NCBI RefSeq assembly: GCF_003966225.1 | Contig: NZ_RXNU01000004.1 | Location: 186,001 to 250,000 of the forward strand | From: Shewanella canadensis | GTDB taxonomy: Bacteria; Pseudomonadota; Gammaproteobacteria; Enterobacterales; Shewanellaceae | Direction of reading: 5' to 3' | Length of the DNA stretch: 64,000 bases | Shown here: piece after piece, positions 9,217 through 16,153 of the stretch | Layout of the letters: each line of letters begins with the position of its first letter | How positions within the stretch are numbered: the first letter of the stretch is position 1 | Translations under genes and position numbers: made by a program | Notes under the pieces: generated by a model | What the model was told of the DNA's origin: nothing | Databases searched by the model: none | What the model saw: only the letters and a program-made list of their open reading frames with translations

Positions 9217-9268
9217 GTAAATGCAAAATATTGCGATGAATTAATACAATTAAACTAAAGAGAATATT

Positions 9269-9475
9269 ATGAGTAAAGGTACAGTAAAGTGGTTCAATGC
9301 AGATAAAGGTTTCGGATTCATTACACCAGAAGATGGTGGTAAAGATCTTTTTGTTCATCATTCAGAAATTCAAAGTGGCGGTGATTACGCAACGCTAAAT
9401 GACGGTCAAGCTGTTGAATTTGAAGTTGGTCAAGGTCAAAAAGGACCTTGCGCTAATAAGGTTGTTCCTCTTTAG
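9269..9475 (+). CDS. Cold-shock domain protein (CspA family)
   Basis: A 68-residue single-OB-fold protein that binds single-stranded RNA and DNA and acts as an RNA chaperone. RNP1 (KGFGFITP) and RNP2 (DLFVHHSEI) are intact. The start [18 protein letters not shown] and the end [10 protein letters not shown] are typical of the family. A strong ribosome binding site (AAAGAG) precedes the ATG. The gene is monocistronic with its own -10 element and a terminator at 9516. Whether it responds to cold cannot be told from the sequence. Confidence 0.95.
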   Translation: MSKGTVKWFNADKGFGFITPEDGGKDLFVHHSEIQSGGDYATLNDGQAVEFEVGQGQKGPCANKVVPL

Positions 9476-9515
9476 TAGTAAGCAGGTAACAATCCAATAA
9501 AGTAAGACGAAAAAC

Positions 9516-9560
9516 AGTTGGCTGTTTCGCTTCACTGCACAATATAGCCAACTATTTTTA
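9516..9560 (+). terminator. Terminator after the cold-shock gene
   Basis: AGTTGGCT and AGCCAACT form an 8-bp stem around a 22-nt loop, followed by ATTTTT. A second small hairpin (GCCCC-TTCAT-GGGGC type) follows at 9561-9576. Confidence 0.65.
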
Positions 9561-9576
9561 GCCCCTTCATTGGGGC

Positions 9577-9919
9577 ATTATCACATCTCCGATTGCCATA
9601 CTTTTTCCAATCAAAATCTCATGAGTTAGAGTCTAAGCCCTAACTTAATTTAGTCAAAAATGTCCTAGTGATTACTTTTAAACTCAAATTGAAGAGATGG
9701 CTGTCAGATATGCTTCACAGCGACTCACTGGAGTATCTTCACATCAAGTCGTTCTCACATCTGAGTCATAGGAATATGGGATAGCTATTCTAAAAACACG
9801 ATAAAGACTCATGTTTTACTTGATTTTTGCCTTGCTAAACGAGGTTTAGTGGTCATACTGCCTCCCACCTCGTTCAGTTTTCAACTGACCTACGGAATAT
9901 TTGTATTTTTGCAAACCTG
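9577..9919. other. Intergenic region, no feature recognised
   Basis: A 343-bp AT-rich stretch between the cold-shock gene and the convergent binding-protein gene. I see no coding frame, tandem repeat or strong hairpin beyond the cold-shock terminators. Confidence 0.5.
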
Positions 9920-10711
9920 TTACTGATTATTGCCGAACCATTTTTGTCTGATTTTGTCGAGTTCTCCACTTTCTATGAGCTGTTTTTTGCCTTGTTCAAA
10001 AGCTTTAAATAATGTGTCACGCCTGGGGTTACTCTTGAGGGATGCTAAGTACTCGTGAGTAGAGTCGAGGATGGCGAGCTTTCGATATTTATGTTTCCAA
10101 CCTGTTTGTTTTAAAAAATAGTCCCAGCTGTATTCGTAACCAAGGAGGGCATCAATCCGGTTTGACGCTAACATTTTAAATCCTTGTTGACTGCCGTTGA
10201 CGTCATACTTGACTATATCTGTGGTTGAGTTCCATTTATCCCCATAGTTGAAAGCTCTTTTAACACCAACTGTTAATCCTTCTAGCGAGCTTAAATCTCG
10301 CCACAGTATTGTGCTGCCTGCATTTACATAAAGCGCAAAATTAATCTCGCTGATGGGTTCCTCTGAGTAATCAAATACCTTTAGCCTCTCTACGCTCTTT
10401 CCTGCAGGGAATAGAATGTCAACTTTACCGCTCTGCAAGGAATGCAATGCTCTGGCCCATGGCGTAATGGATAAATGAATTGAGTACCCCATCCTATGGA
10501 AACTGGCTCTGAACACATCCCAGCTATATCCGCTAAAGCCCACCGCATCTTGACCAACAGGAATGAACTGATTACTTTTGCTATCTTCAGTCGCGATACA
10601 GAAGGGAGCGTAATCACTTAATGTTGCAACACGAATTAGTTTTTCATCGGCGGAGGTTGAGTGGCTGATTAAAACTAAAATCAGGGAGATTAAGAGATGT
10701 CTGTAGTGCAT
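9920..10711 (-). CDS. Periplasmic solute-binding protein, SBP_bac_3-like
   Basis: An exported protein of 263 residues related to amino-acid ABC-transporter binding proteins (bacterial extracellular solute-binding family 3). The start at 10711 follows a strong ribosome binding site (GGAGATAAT). It gives a signal peptide MHYRHLLISLILVLISHSTSADE; the frame continues to 11047 but that extension has no signal and was rejected. Visible motifs are GYSWDVFRASF, WARALHSLQSGKVDILFPAGKS, and the closing helix LIESGELDKIRQKWFG. No permease or ATPase lies nearby, so it may be an orphan binding protein of the kind often seen in Shewanella and Vibrio. Confidence 0.85.
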   Translation of the reverse strand: MHYRHLLISLILVLISHSTSADEKLIRVATLSDYAPFCIATEDSKSNQFIPVGQDAVGFSGYSWDVFRASFHRMGYSIHLSITPWARALHSLQSGKVDILFPAGKSVERLKVFDYSEEPISEINFALYVNAGSTILWRDLSSLEGLTVGVKRAFNYGDKWNSTTDIVKYDVNGSQQGFKMLASNRIDALLGYEYSWDYFLKQTGWKHKYRKLAILDSTHEYLASLKSNPRRDTLFKAFEQGKKQLIESGELDKIRQKWFGNNQ

Positions 10712-11050
10712 ATTATCTCCAAATAACGTCTTTGTTAGCATAGTGACGAATATTTTTAAATATAGCATTTGTGTACTACATGATACTTTTTTCGCGTACA
10801 AAGCTAAGGTATTGGGTAATAGAGGTGCCCACGGAAAGTAACTCTGGATACTGATAGATGAAAAATCAGTACCCACTATATAGCCAGATGCAAAAGGCCA
10901 ACTTGCATTGTACAGAAGCACTCCGTAGGCGTACTTACCTAGGGCGCATGTGATGTGCCAGGTAGAGCAGAACATTTCAACAAACACCAAGCTGAAGTAA
11001 CAATAAACGAGAGTAGCGGTAACATTCACTCGCCACTCGCCACTCAAAGC
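10712..11050. other. Intergenic region between binding protein and GST operon
   Basis: A 339-bp stretch upstream of the binding-protein gene. The minus-strand frame stays open, but its predicted sequence is Cys- and aromatic-rich without a recognisable domain. A short direct repeat (CGCCACTCGCCACTC) lies at about 11030-11045. It may contain the promoter of the binding-protein gene, but none stands out. Confidence 0.4.
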
Positions 11051-11719
11051 CTACTCGGTCACCATCTTTCGGATCTCCTTTGCTCGCTCTTCATCGTTAA
11101 GATCCGATGAGGGTGGGGTGACGATACCTTTCAGAGAAGCGGGTCGCTGTGCTAGCTCCTCAATCCAGCGCTGCAGGTGGATTAGCCCTGTGATATCTAC
11201 ACCGCTCCATTCAAAGGTTCTCACCCAAGGCCAGGTGGCCATGTCGGCGATGGTGTATTCCTCGCCCGCTAAATAACGGTTGTCGGCGAGTTGGTTATTC
11301 ATCACCTCGAACAGGCGACGGCTCTCATGTTGGTAGCGATCGATGGCCGCGGGTATTTTTTCCGGGAAGTAGCGGTAAAAGACATTGGCCTGTCCCATCA
11401 TGGGGCCGACGCCACCCATCTGAAACATCAACCATTGAATGGCTTGTGAGCGCTTCTTAGGATTAGCGGGCAGGAATTTCCCTGTCTTCTCGGCGAGATA
11501 AAGCAAGATGGCACCAGACTCGAAGACGGCAAAATCATCGTTATCTCTGTCTATGATGGCTGGAATACGGCCATTGGGGTTGATGGCGAGAAACTCGGGC
11601 TTTTTCTGTTCCGCTGCCATCAAGTCGATATGGTTAACCCGATATTCCAACCCCATCTCCTCTAATGCGATTGAGATCTTATGTCCGTTCGGTGTTGCTG
11701 CTGTGTAGAGGTCTATCAT
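11051..11719 (-). CDS. yfcG: Glutathione transferase, YfcG-like (Nu class)
   Basis: A 222-residue cytosolic glutathione S-transferase. The thioredoxin-like N-terminal half ([26 protein letters not shown]) has the TPNGHK motif of the YfcG/YghU type, which has disulfide-bond reductase activity. The glutathione-binding [14 protein letters not shown] and [14 protein letters not shown] follow, and the helical C-terminal half includes [20 protein letters not shown]. The ATG at 11719 follows GGGAGCC; a TTG four codons earlier was rejected. It lies 60 bp after a second GST gene on the same strand, probably one operon facing a TetR regulator. Confidence 0.88.
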   Translation of the reverse strand: MIDLYTAATPNGHKISIALEEMGLEYRVNHIDLMAAEQKKPEFLAINPNGRIPAIIDRDNDDFAVFESGAILLYLAEKTGKFLPANPKKRSQAIQWLMFQMGGVGPMMGQANVFYRYFPEKIPAAIDRYQHESRRLFEVMNNQLADNRYLAGEEYTIADMATWPWVRTFEWSGVDITGLIHLQRWIEELAQRPASLKGIVTPPSSDLNDEERAKEIRKMVTE

Positions 11720-11779
11720 AATGGCTCCCAAATTTATTCGCTGACTAACTTGATTAATAGGTTTGATGAACTGGCCCGA

Positions 11780-12412
11780 TTAACTAATCGTTGCGGCATT
11801 GACCTTTTGAACCGACGGGCGTTGCGCTATCTGTTGCTGCCATCGCATCAGATGAACTTGCTCGGCACTGGGCGTGATATCCAGATGCTTGATAAAACTG
11901 AGCATGACATAGGCGGTGATGTCTGCGATGGAAAAAGTGTCACCGGCGATGTAATGGTGTTGGCTTAACTGAGCCTCCAACGTGGGCAGGAAGTCGATCA
12001 CTCTCTGGCGTGACTCATGCCCCCAAGCTTCAACACAGTTCTCTCTATCTTCATAGATCTTAGTGATGTTTCTGAAAGCCTGAAAACCGACGAACAAGCC
12101 CTGGAGTTCACAGATACGTTGCCACATTTCTATCTGAGCCTTCTCGATAGGCGTATTTCCAAACAGAGAGTGCTCTGGTGTGTGCAGCTCATCGAAGTAG
12201 CGGCAGATGGCGATGGATTCGCATAGGTGCTCACCACTATCCAGAGCAAGGCAGGGAATTCGACCATTGACGCTTTTGGCTCTGAACTCCTCGGTCAGGT
12301 TCTCGCCGCCGCGAACATCGACGCTTACCCTTTCGATCTCTATCCCTAATTCGGCAAGGAATATATTCACTCGCCTGGCGCTGGGAGTCGGGGCTAGTTC
12401 ATACAGTTTCAT
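11780..12412 (-). CDS. Glutathione S-transferase family protein
   Basis: A 210-residue cytosolic GST. The N-terminal thioredoxin fold (MKLYELAPTPSARRVNIFLAELGIEIE) has the family Ser, SVNGRIPCLALDSG carries the cis-Pro, and GEHLCESIAICRYFDE contributes the Glu-Ser glutathione contact. The C-terminal helical domain contains HHYIAGDTFSIADITAYVML. The substrate is unknown; such enzymes conjugate or reduce electrophiles. It is the first gene of a two-GST operon that diverges from a TetR-type regulator gene 136 bp away, which suggests induction by a reactive small molecule. Confidence 0.88.
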   Translation of the reverse strand: MKLYELAPTPSARRVNIFLAELGIEIERVSVDVRGGENLTEEFRAKSVNGRIPCLALDSGEHLCESIAICRYFDELHTPEHSLFGNTPIEKAQIEMWQRICELQGLFVGFQAFRNITKIYEDRENCVEAWGHESRQRVIDFLPTLEAQLSQHHYIAGDTFSIADITAYVMLSFIKHLDITPSAEQVHLMRWQQQIAQRPSVQKVNAATIS

Positions 12413-12493
12413 TATTGGCTCTTCTCATTAGTGTTGCTTATTAGTGAAAGTAAACACTTTAACGGAACGATTGGTTAGGTTAGAATCTAAACC

Positions 12494-12513
12494 ATACCAG
12501 AACGTTCGGTCAA
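12494..12513. promoter_or_regulatory. Candidate TetR operator between GST operon and regulator gene
   Basis: An imperfect 20-bp palindrome centred on GAACGTTC, with right half GTTCGGTCAA and left half ATACCAGAAC. It lies in the divergent promoter region, 36 bp before the TetR-type start, where autoregulation would be expected. Six of ten half-site positions pair. Confidence 0.4.
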
Positions 12514-12548
12514 GAATAAATTTAAACTAAAGCAGAGTAAAAAGATCT

Positions 12549-13142
12549 ATGGCAAGAAGTTGTAATTTTGATAGAGAAGAGAAATTGGTTATGGCCATGG
12601 AGCTGTTCTGGCAGCAGGGCTATGATGCGACTTCGGTGGCAGACTTGGTATCACACTTAGGTATCAATCGCTTTAGCCTCTATAACACCTATGGGGACAA
12701 GCTGAGTCTGTATCGTGAGTCGCTTAAATACTATTTAGATCAATACTCCCAGCCAAAATTGGCACCTTTAGCAGAAAATGAGGGGATCGATGGGCTGTTA
12801 ATCTATATTGACCGCTTCGTGGCGATTCAAAGGGAGCAAAAATATGGCTGCTTCCTACAAAATGCGATACTCGAAAAGATCGTCTCGGATGAGGTGGTTA
12901 AAGAGCAATGTGATCGTTTGTTCGATGGGATGCAGGCGGCTTTCTGTCAGTCATTAGCGTATTCAAAGGCTCATGATGAGTTAATAGAGGGAGTCGAGCC
13001 CCTTAAGGTAAGCCGGTTTATAATAACGCAGCTTCAAGGGATAAGAGTATTAGGTAAAGCGTGTCAGTTTGAAGTGATACGCGATGCGGTGGAACTCTTA
13101 GTCGATTACCTTAATGGACTCAAGGTGGTTGACAGTGAATGA
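12549..13142 (+). CDS. TetR/AcrR family transcriptional regulator
   Basis: A 197-residue dimeric repressor. The N-terminal helix-turn-helix is clear: REEKLVMAMELFWQQGYDATSVADLVSHLGINRFSLYNTYGDKLSLYRESL, residues 9-58. The C-terminal ligand domain contains YGCFLQNAILEKIVSDEVV and an FIITQLQGIRVLGKA helix typical of the TetR_C group seen in NemR- and YkgA-like regulators. It is transcribed divergently from two glutathione transferases, the likely targets. An operator-like palindrome lies between them, and a good terminator follows directly. Confidence 0.88.
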   Translation: MARSCNFDREEKLVMAMELFWQQGYDATSVADLVSHLGINRFSLYNTYGDKLSLYRESLKYYLDQYSQPKLAPLAENEGIDGLLIYIDRFVAIQREQKYGCFLQNAILEKIVSDEVVKEQCDRLFDGMQAAFCQSLAYSKAHDELIEGVEPLKVSRFIITQLQGIRVLGKACQFEVIRDAVELLVDYLNGLKVVDSE

Positions 13143-13168
13143 TGCGCTGCAAAACAGCGCAGTTTTTA
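13143..13168 (+). terminator. Terminator of the TetR-type gene
   Basis: TGCGCTG, CAAAA loop, CAGCGCA, then GTTTTT, directly after the stop codon. Confidence 0.85.
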
Positions 13169-13199
13169 CTTGTAACGCCTGGTCGTTAGCGAGTTCAGA

Positions 13200-13871
13200 T
13201 CAGTAATCCAGATCCAATGCGAAGCAGAGATAGCCCATCAACTTCTGAGTCAGCTTAAATTCATTGGCGCACCAATTCACAAAATCTTTGTCATATACCT
13301 GTTCATTATCTATGTTCTTGATAGCGATGAAATCTTTTCGTTTAAGCTCATCGATCATGGGATGGTCTTTATCATAGCCCCGTGGTGGCCGCACTAAGCT
13401 ATCTCCCTCCATCTCAAACCCTCCGGCTCTCAATTGCGCCAGCGCCTTCTTATAGGCATTAGGATTTTCATCGAGACAGGTGCGGATCCGATTCAGCGCC
13501 TTCGAATCAGGGTGCCAAATTCCGGCACCGAGAAAGCAGCCCTCGTTGGCGATATGTAGGTATAACCCCGGAGCGTGAACATCTTTGCCCTGAAAATGCC
13601 TGAACTGAATGCCGACATTGGTCTTGTAGGGGGTCTTATCTTTACTGAACCTGGCATCACGTTGTGGCCGCATCAAGCTGCCACCCACTTTTTTCGGTAC
13701 GGCGGTCAGTCTGGGAGACAGAGACAGAATATGCGGCTGCATGGCTTCGATGAATTTTAGCGCCGGTGTGCGCACCTCATCTTCATATTGCGTCTGATGG
13801 GACTTGAACCATTCGCGCTCATTGTTACTGGCGAGCAGAGATAAAAATGAAAAACTTTCCTGACTAAACAT
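13200..13871 (-). CDS. DUF2461 domain-containing protein (TIGR02453)
   Basis: A 223-residue cytosolic protein of the DUF2461 family, conserved in many bacteria and some fungi and without an established function. Family motifs are NNEREWFKSHQTQYE near the N-terminus, RPQRDARFSKDKTPYKTNVGI in the middle, APGLYLHIANEGCFLGAGIWHP, and the closing FKLTQKLMGYLCFAL. The length is normal. It is monocistronic, convergent with the TetR-type gene. The neighbours give no clue to its role. Confidence 0.85.
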   Translation of the reverse strand: MFSQESFSFLSLLASNNEREWFKSHQTQYEDEVRTPALKFIEAMQPHILSLSPRLTAVPKKVGGSLMRPQRDARFSKDKTPYKTNVGIQFRHFQGKDVHAPGLYLHIANEGCFLGAGIWHPDSKALNRIRTCLDENPNAYKKALAQLRAGGFEMEGDSLVRPPRGYDKDHPMIDELKRKDFIAIKNIDNEQVYDKDFVNWCANEFKLTQKLMGYLCFALDLDY

Positions 13872-14173
13872 AGGGATACGCTACCCGATAACGGACTGGA
13901 ATTGATAATGCAAAAAATAACACAGGAAGGGGGTGATTGGGAAAAATTTGCTGCTTGCGATTTGATGAACCTAAATGTGACAAAAGATATTAGATTATAC
14001 TTACATTTGTTAAATTCGTGTTGCTCTATTGTTATGCTTTGTGATGTCTGTTAGTTTCTAAATCGTAAAGCCAACGATAATGTCGAAAAAGGCACGCTTA
14101 ACAGTGAAAAGTGTTGCGGCATTATTCAGTTGCAATAGTAACTCTATACTAAAAAATAAATCGGAGAGACTTT
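13872..14173. other. Divergent intergenic region upstream of subtilisin-like protease
   Basis: A 302-bp AT-rich region between two divergent genes. It should hold both promoters. A ribosome binding site (GGAGA) precedes the protease start. No strong operator or repeat was seen. Confidence 0.5.
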
Positions 14174-16000
14174 ATGAAATTATCTAAAATTGCGGGTGCG
14201 ATCATTGCCCTGACAGTGAGCGTATCGACTACCGCAAAAGCAGATGACGATCGTTATATTATTCAAGTGGACAATAACAATAAAGGCATCGTTAAGGCGT
14301 TAGCAAACAAGCTTGGTGCTCAAATACATGTAGATGGAAATGGTTTTATTTCGGCAACTTTTGCCGGTAAAGATCTTTCACAGGTTAAAGGGTTACTCAA
14401 TAACCCACACATTAAACTGGTCGAAGCGGATCAACGTCGACACCTGATGTCTGTCTTCAGTGATGACGCGGGTAATCCAATGACTGAGCAGGTAACCCCT
14501 TATGCGGTTTATCAGTCTCAGGCCGATCAGCTTACCTTCAATGCCAATGCCGGCATGAAGGTATGTATTATCGACTCGGGTCTGGATAGCACCAATGGTG
14601 ATTTCGAGTGGAACAATATTACCGGTGACAATGACTCGGGTACTGGGAATTGGAATGACCATGGTGGCCCACATGGCACACACGTTGCGGGTACCGTAGC
14701 TGCTGCAGATAATGGTTTTGGTGTTGTAGGTATGGCACCGGGCGCCGATCTGCATATCATCAAGGTATTTAATGAAGACGGATGGGGTTACTCATCAGAT
14801 CTGGCAAAAGCAGCGGATCTCTGTAGTGCTGCTGGTGCTAACATCATCAGCATGAGTCTTGGTGGTGGTGGTTCAAACTCTACCGAATCCAATGCCTTTC
14901 AGGCATTTACCGATGCGGGTGGCTTGGTCGTAGCCGCTGCCGGTAACGACGGTAACAACGTACGCTCATATCCGGCGGGTTACCCCTCAGTGATGATGAT
15001 TGGCGCGAACGATGCCGATAATAACATCGCCGATTTCTCTCAGTTCCCAAGCTGCCTGTCTGGTCGCGGCAAGCGTGCGAAGGATGATGAGACTATCTGT
15101 GTAGAAGTTACGGCAGGTGGTGTCGATACACTTTCGACCTATCCGGCGGGTATGGCGACGTCGGCAAACATGACTGCCGATGACGTGGCTTACGCCAGCT
15201 CTGCGATGGAAAACTCTGGCGCTGTCAACGGTGGCACTTACTACATGGGGACAGCCGAGGCGACCGACAGCGGTGCTAACGGCAATATCTGTGTGATCGA
15301 CCGCGGAACTATCTCTTTCCACGATAAAGTGGCTAACTGTGAGGGCTCTGGCGGTGTTGGTGCAATCATCATCAACAATGAAGCGGGTATGCTTTATGCC
15401 ACTTTGGGTGATACCAATACCACAACTATTCCGGCGGTTGGCGCAGCCTTCGAAGACCGAGCTGCGCTGCTCGCTGCCGGCAGTGCGAATATCGATATCG
15501 GTACCTCAGATTTTGGTTTTATGAGCGGAACCTCGATGGCGACGCCTGCAGTGTCTGGTCTTGCTGCACTGGTTTGGTCAAATCATAACGAGTGTACGGG
15601 TACCGAGATCCGTGAAGCTCTGAAAGCGACAGCCATGGACAGCGGCGCTCCGGGTAACGATGTTTACTTCGGTTATGGTATCGTCAAGGCGGCTGGGGCC
15701 GATGCTTACCTGACGGCTAATGGTTGTGCCGGTAACGGCGGTGGTACAGAGCCTGGTGGTGACTTCACTCTTTCTGCCAGCGGCTATAAGAGCAAAGGCG
15801 TGAAGAATGTCGACTTGAGCTTTAGCGGCGCGGCAGGCAGCAATGTCGATGTGTATCGTGATGGCAGCATGATTGCTACTACTTCTGCAAGTTCGACTTA
15901 TACCGATTCAATCACATCTAAGGGTGGTGGTTCATACACCTATAAAGCCTGTGATGAAGGAACGTCGACCTGTACTGCTGAGCAGACGGTTAACTTTTAA
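14174..16000 (+). CDS. Secreted subtilisin-like serine protease (S8) with PA domain
   Basis: An exported peptidase of 608 residues. A signal peptide (to about residue 23, TAKA) and an I9-type propeptide (RYIIQVDNN to about 85) precede the S8 catalytic domain. The triad is Asp134 in CIIDSGLD, His167 in HGTHVAGT and Ser454 in GTSMATP. A protease-associated insert (about residues 325-430, with NGNICVIDRG and GVGAIIINNEAG) splits the domain before the serine. A Gly-rich linker leads to a C-terminal beta module (530-608) with two cysteines. A homologous module ends the convergent metalloprotease. A terminator at 16067 serves both genes. Confidence 0.95.
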   Translation: MKLSKIAGAIIALTVSVSTTAKADDDRYIIQVDNNNKGIVKALANKLGAQIHVDGNGFISATFAGKDLSQVKGLLNNPHIKLVEADQRRHLMSVFSDDAGNPMTEQVTPYAVYQSQADQLTFNANAGMKVCIIDSGLDSTNGDFEWNNITGDNDSGTGNWNDHGGPHGTHVAGTVAAADNGFGVVGMAPGADLHIIKVFNEDGWGYSSDLAKAADLCSAAGANIISMSLGGGGSNSTESNAFQAFTDAGGLVVAAAGNDGNNVRSYPAGYPSVMMIGANDADNNIADFSQFPSCLSGRGKRAKDDETICVEVTAGGVDTLSTYPAGMATSANMTADDVAYASSAMENSGAVNGGTYYMGTAEATDSGANGNICVIDRGTISFHDKVANCEGSGGVGAIIINNEAGMLYATLGDTNTTTIPAVGAAFEDRAALLAAGSANIDIGTSDFGFMSGTSMATPAVSGLAALVWSNHNECTGTEIREALKATAMDSGAPGNDVYFGYGIVKAAGADAYLTANGCAGNGGGTEPGGDFTLSASGYKSKGVKNVDLSFSGAAGSNVDVYRDGSMIATTSASSTYTDSITSKGGGSYTYKACDEGTSTCTAEQTVNF

Positions 16001-16066
16001 GTGATTAGTCGCCTCGACAGTGTGTTAAACCGTGCTCGAAGCTACTGAGCTTAATTAAAGTAAAAT

Positions 16067-16096
16067 AAAAACCGCAGCCTTCGCTGCGGTTTTTTA
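16067..16096. terminator. Bidirectional terminator between two secreted proteases
   Basis: AACCGCAG paired with CTGCGGTT, with A-rich sequence on the left and a T6 tract on the right. It lies between two convergent genes. Confidence 0.85.
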
Positions 16097-16153
16097 TTGT
16101 GAAAAGCGTGCGTGGTGCAACTCTCTGCTGCTGGTTCCAAGAGAACCGTGATT

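Noticed and set aside
10712..11047. N-terminal extension of the periplasmic binding protein frame
   Set aside because: The extension ends before a clear signal peptide whose ATG at 10711 has a strong ribosome binding site; the extra residues are Cys- and aromatic-rich with no family match.
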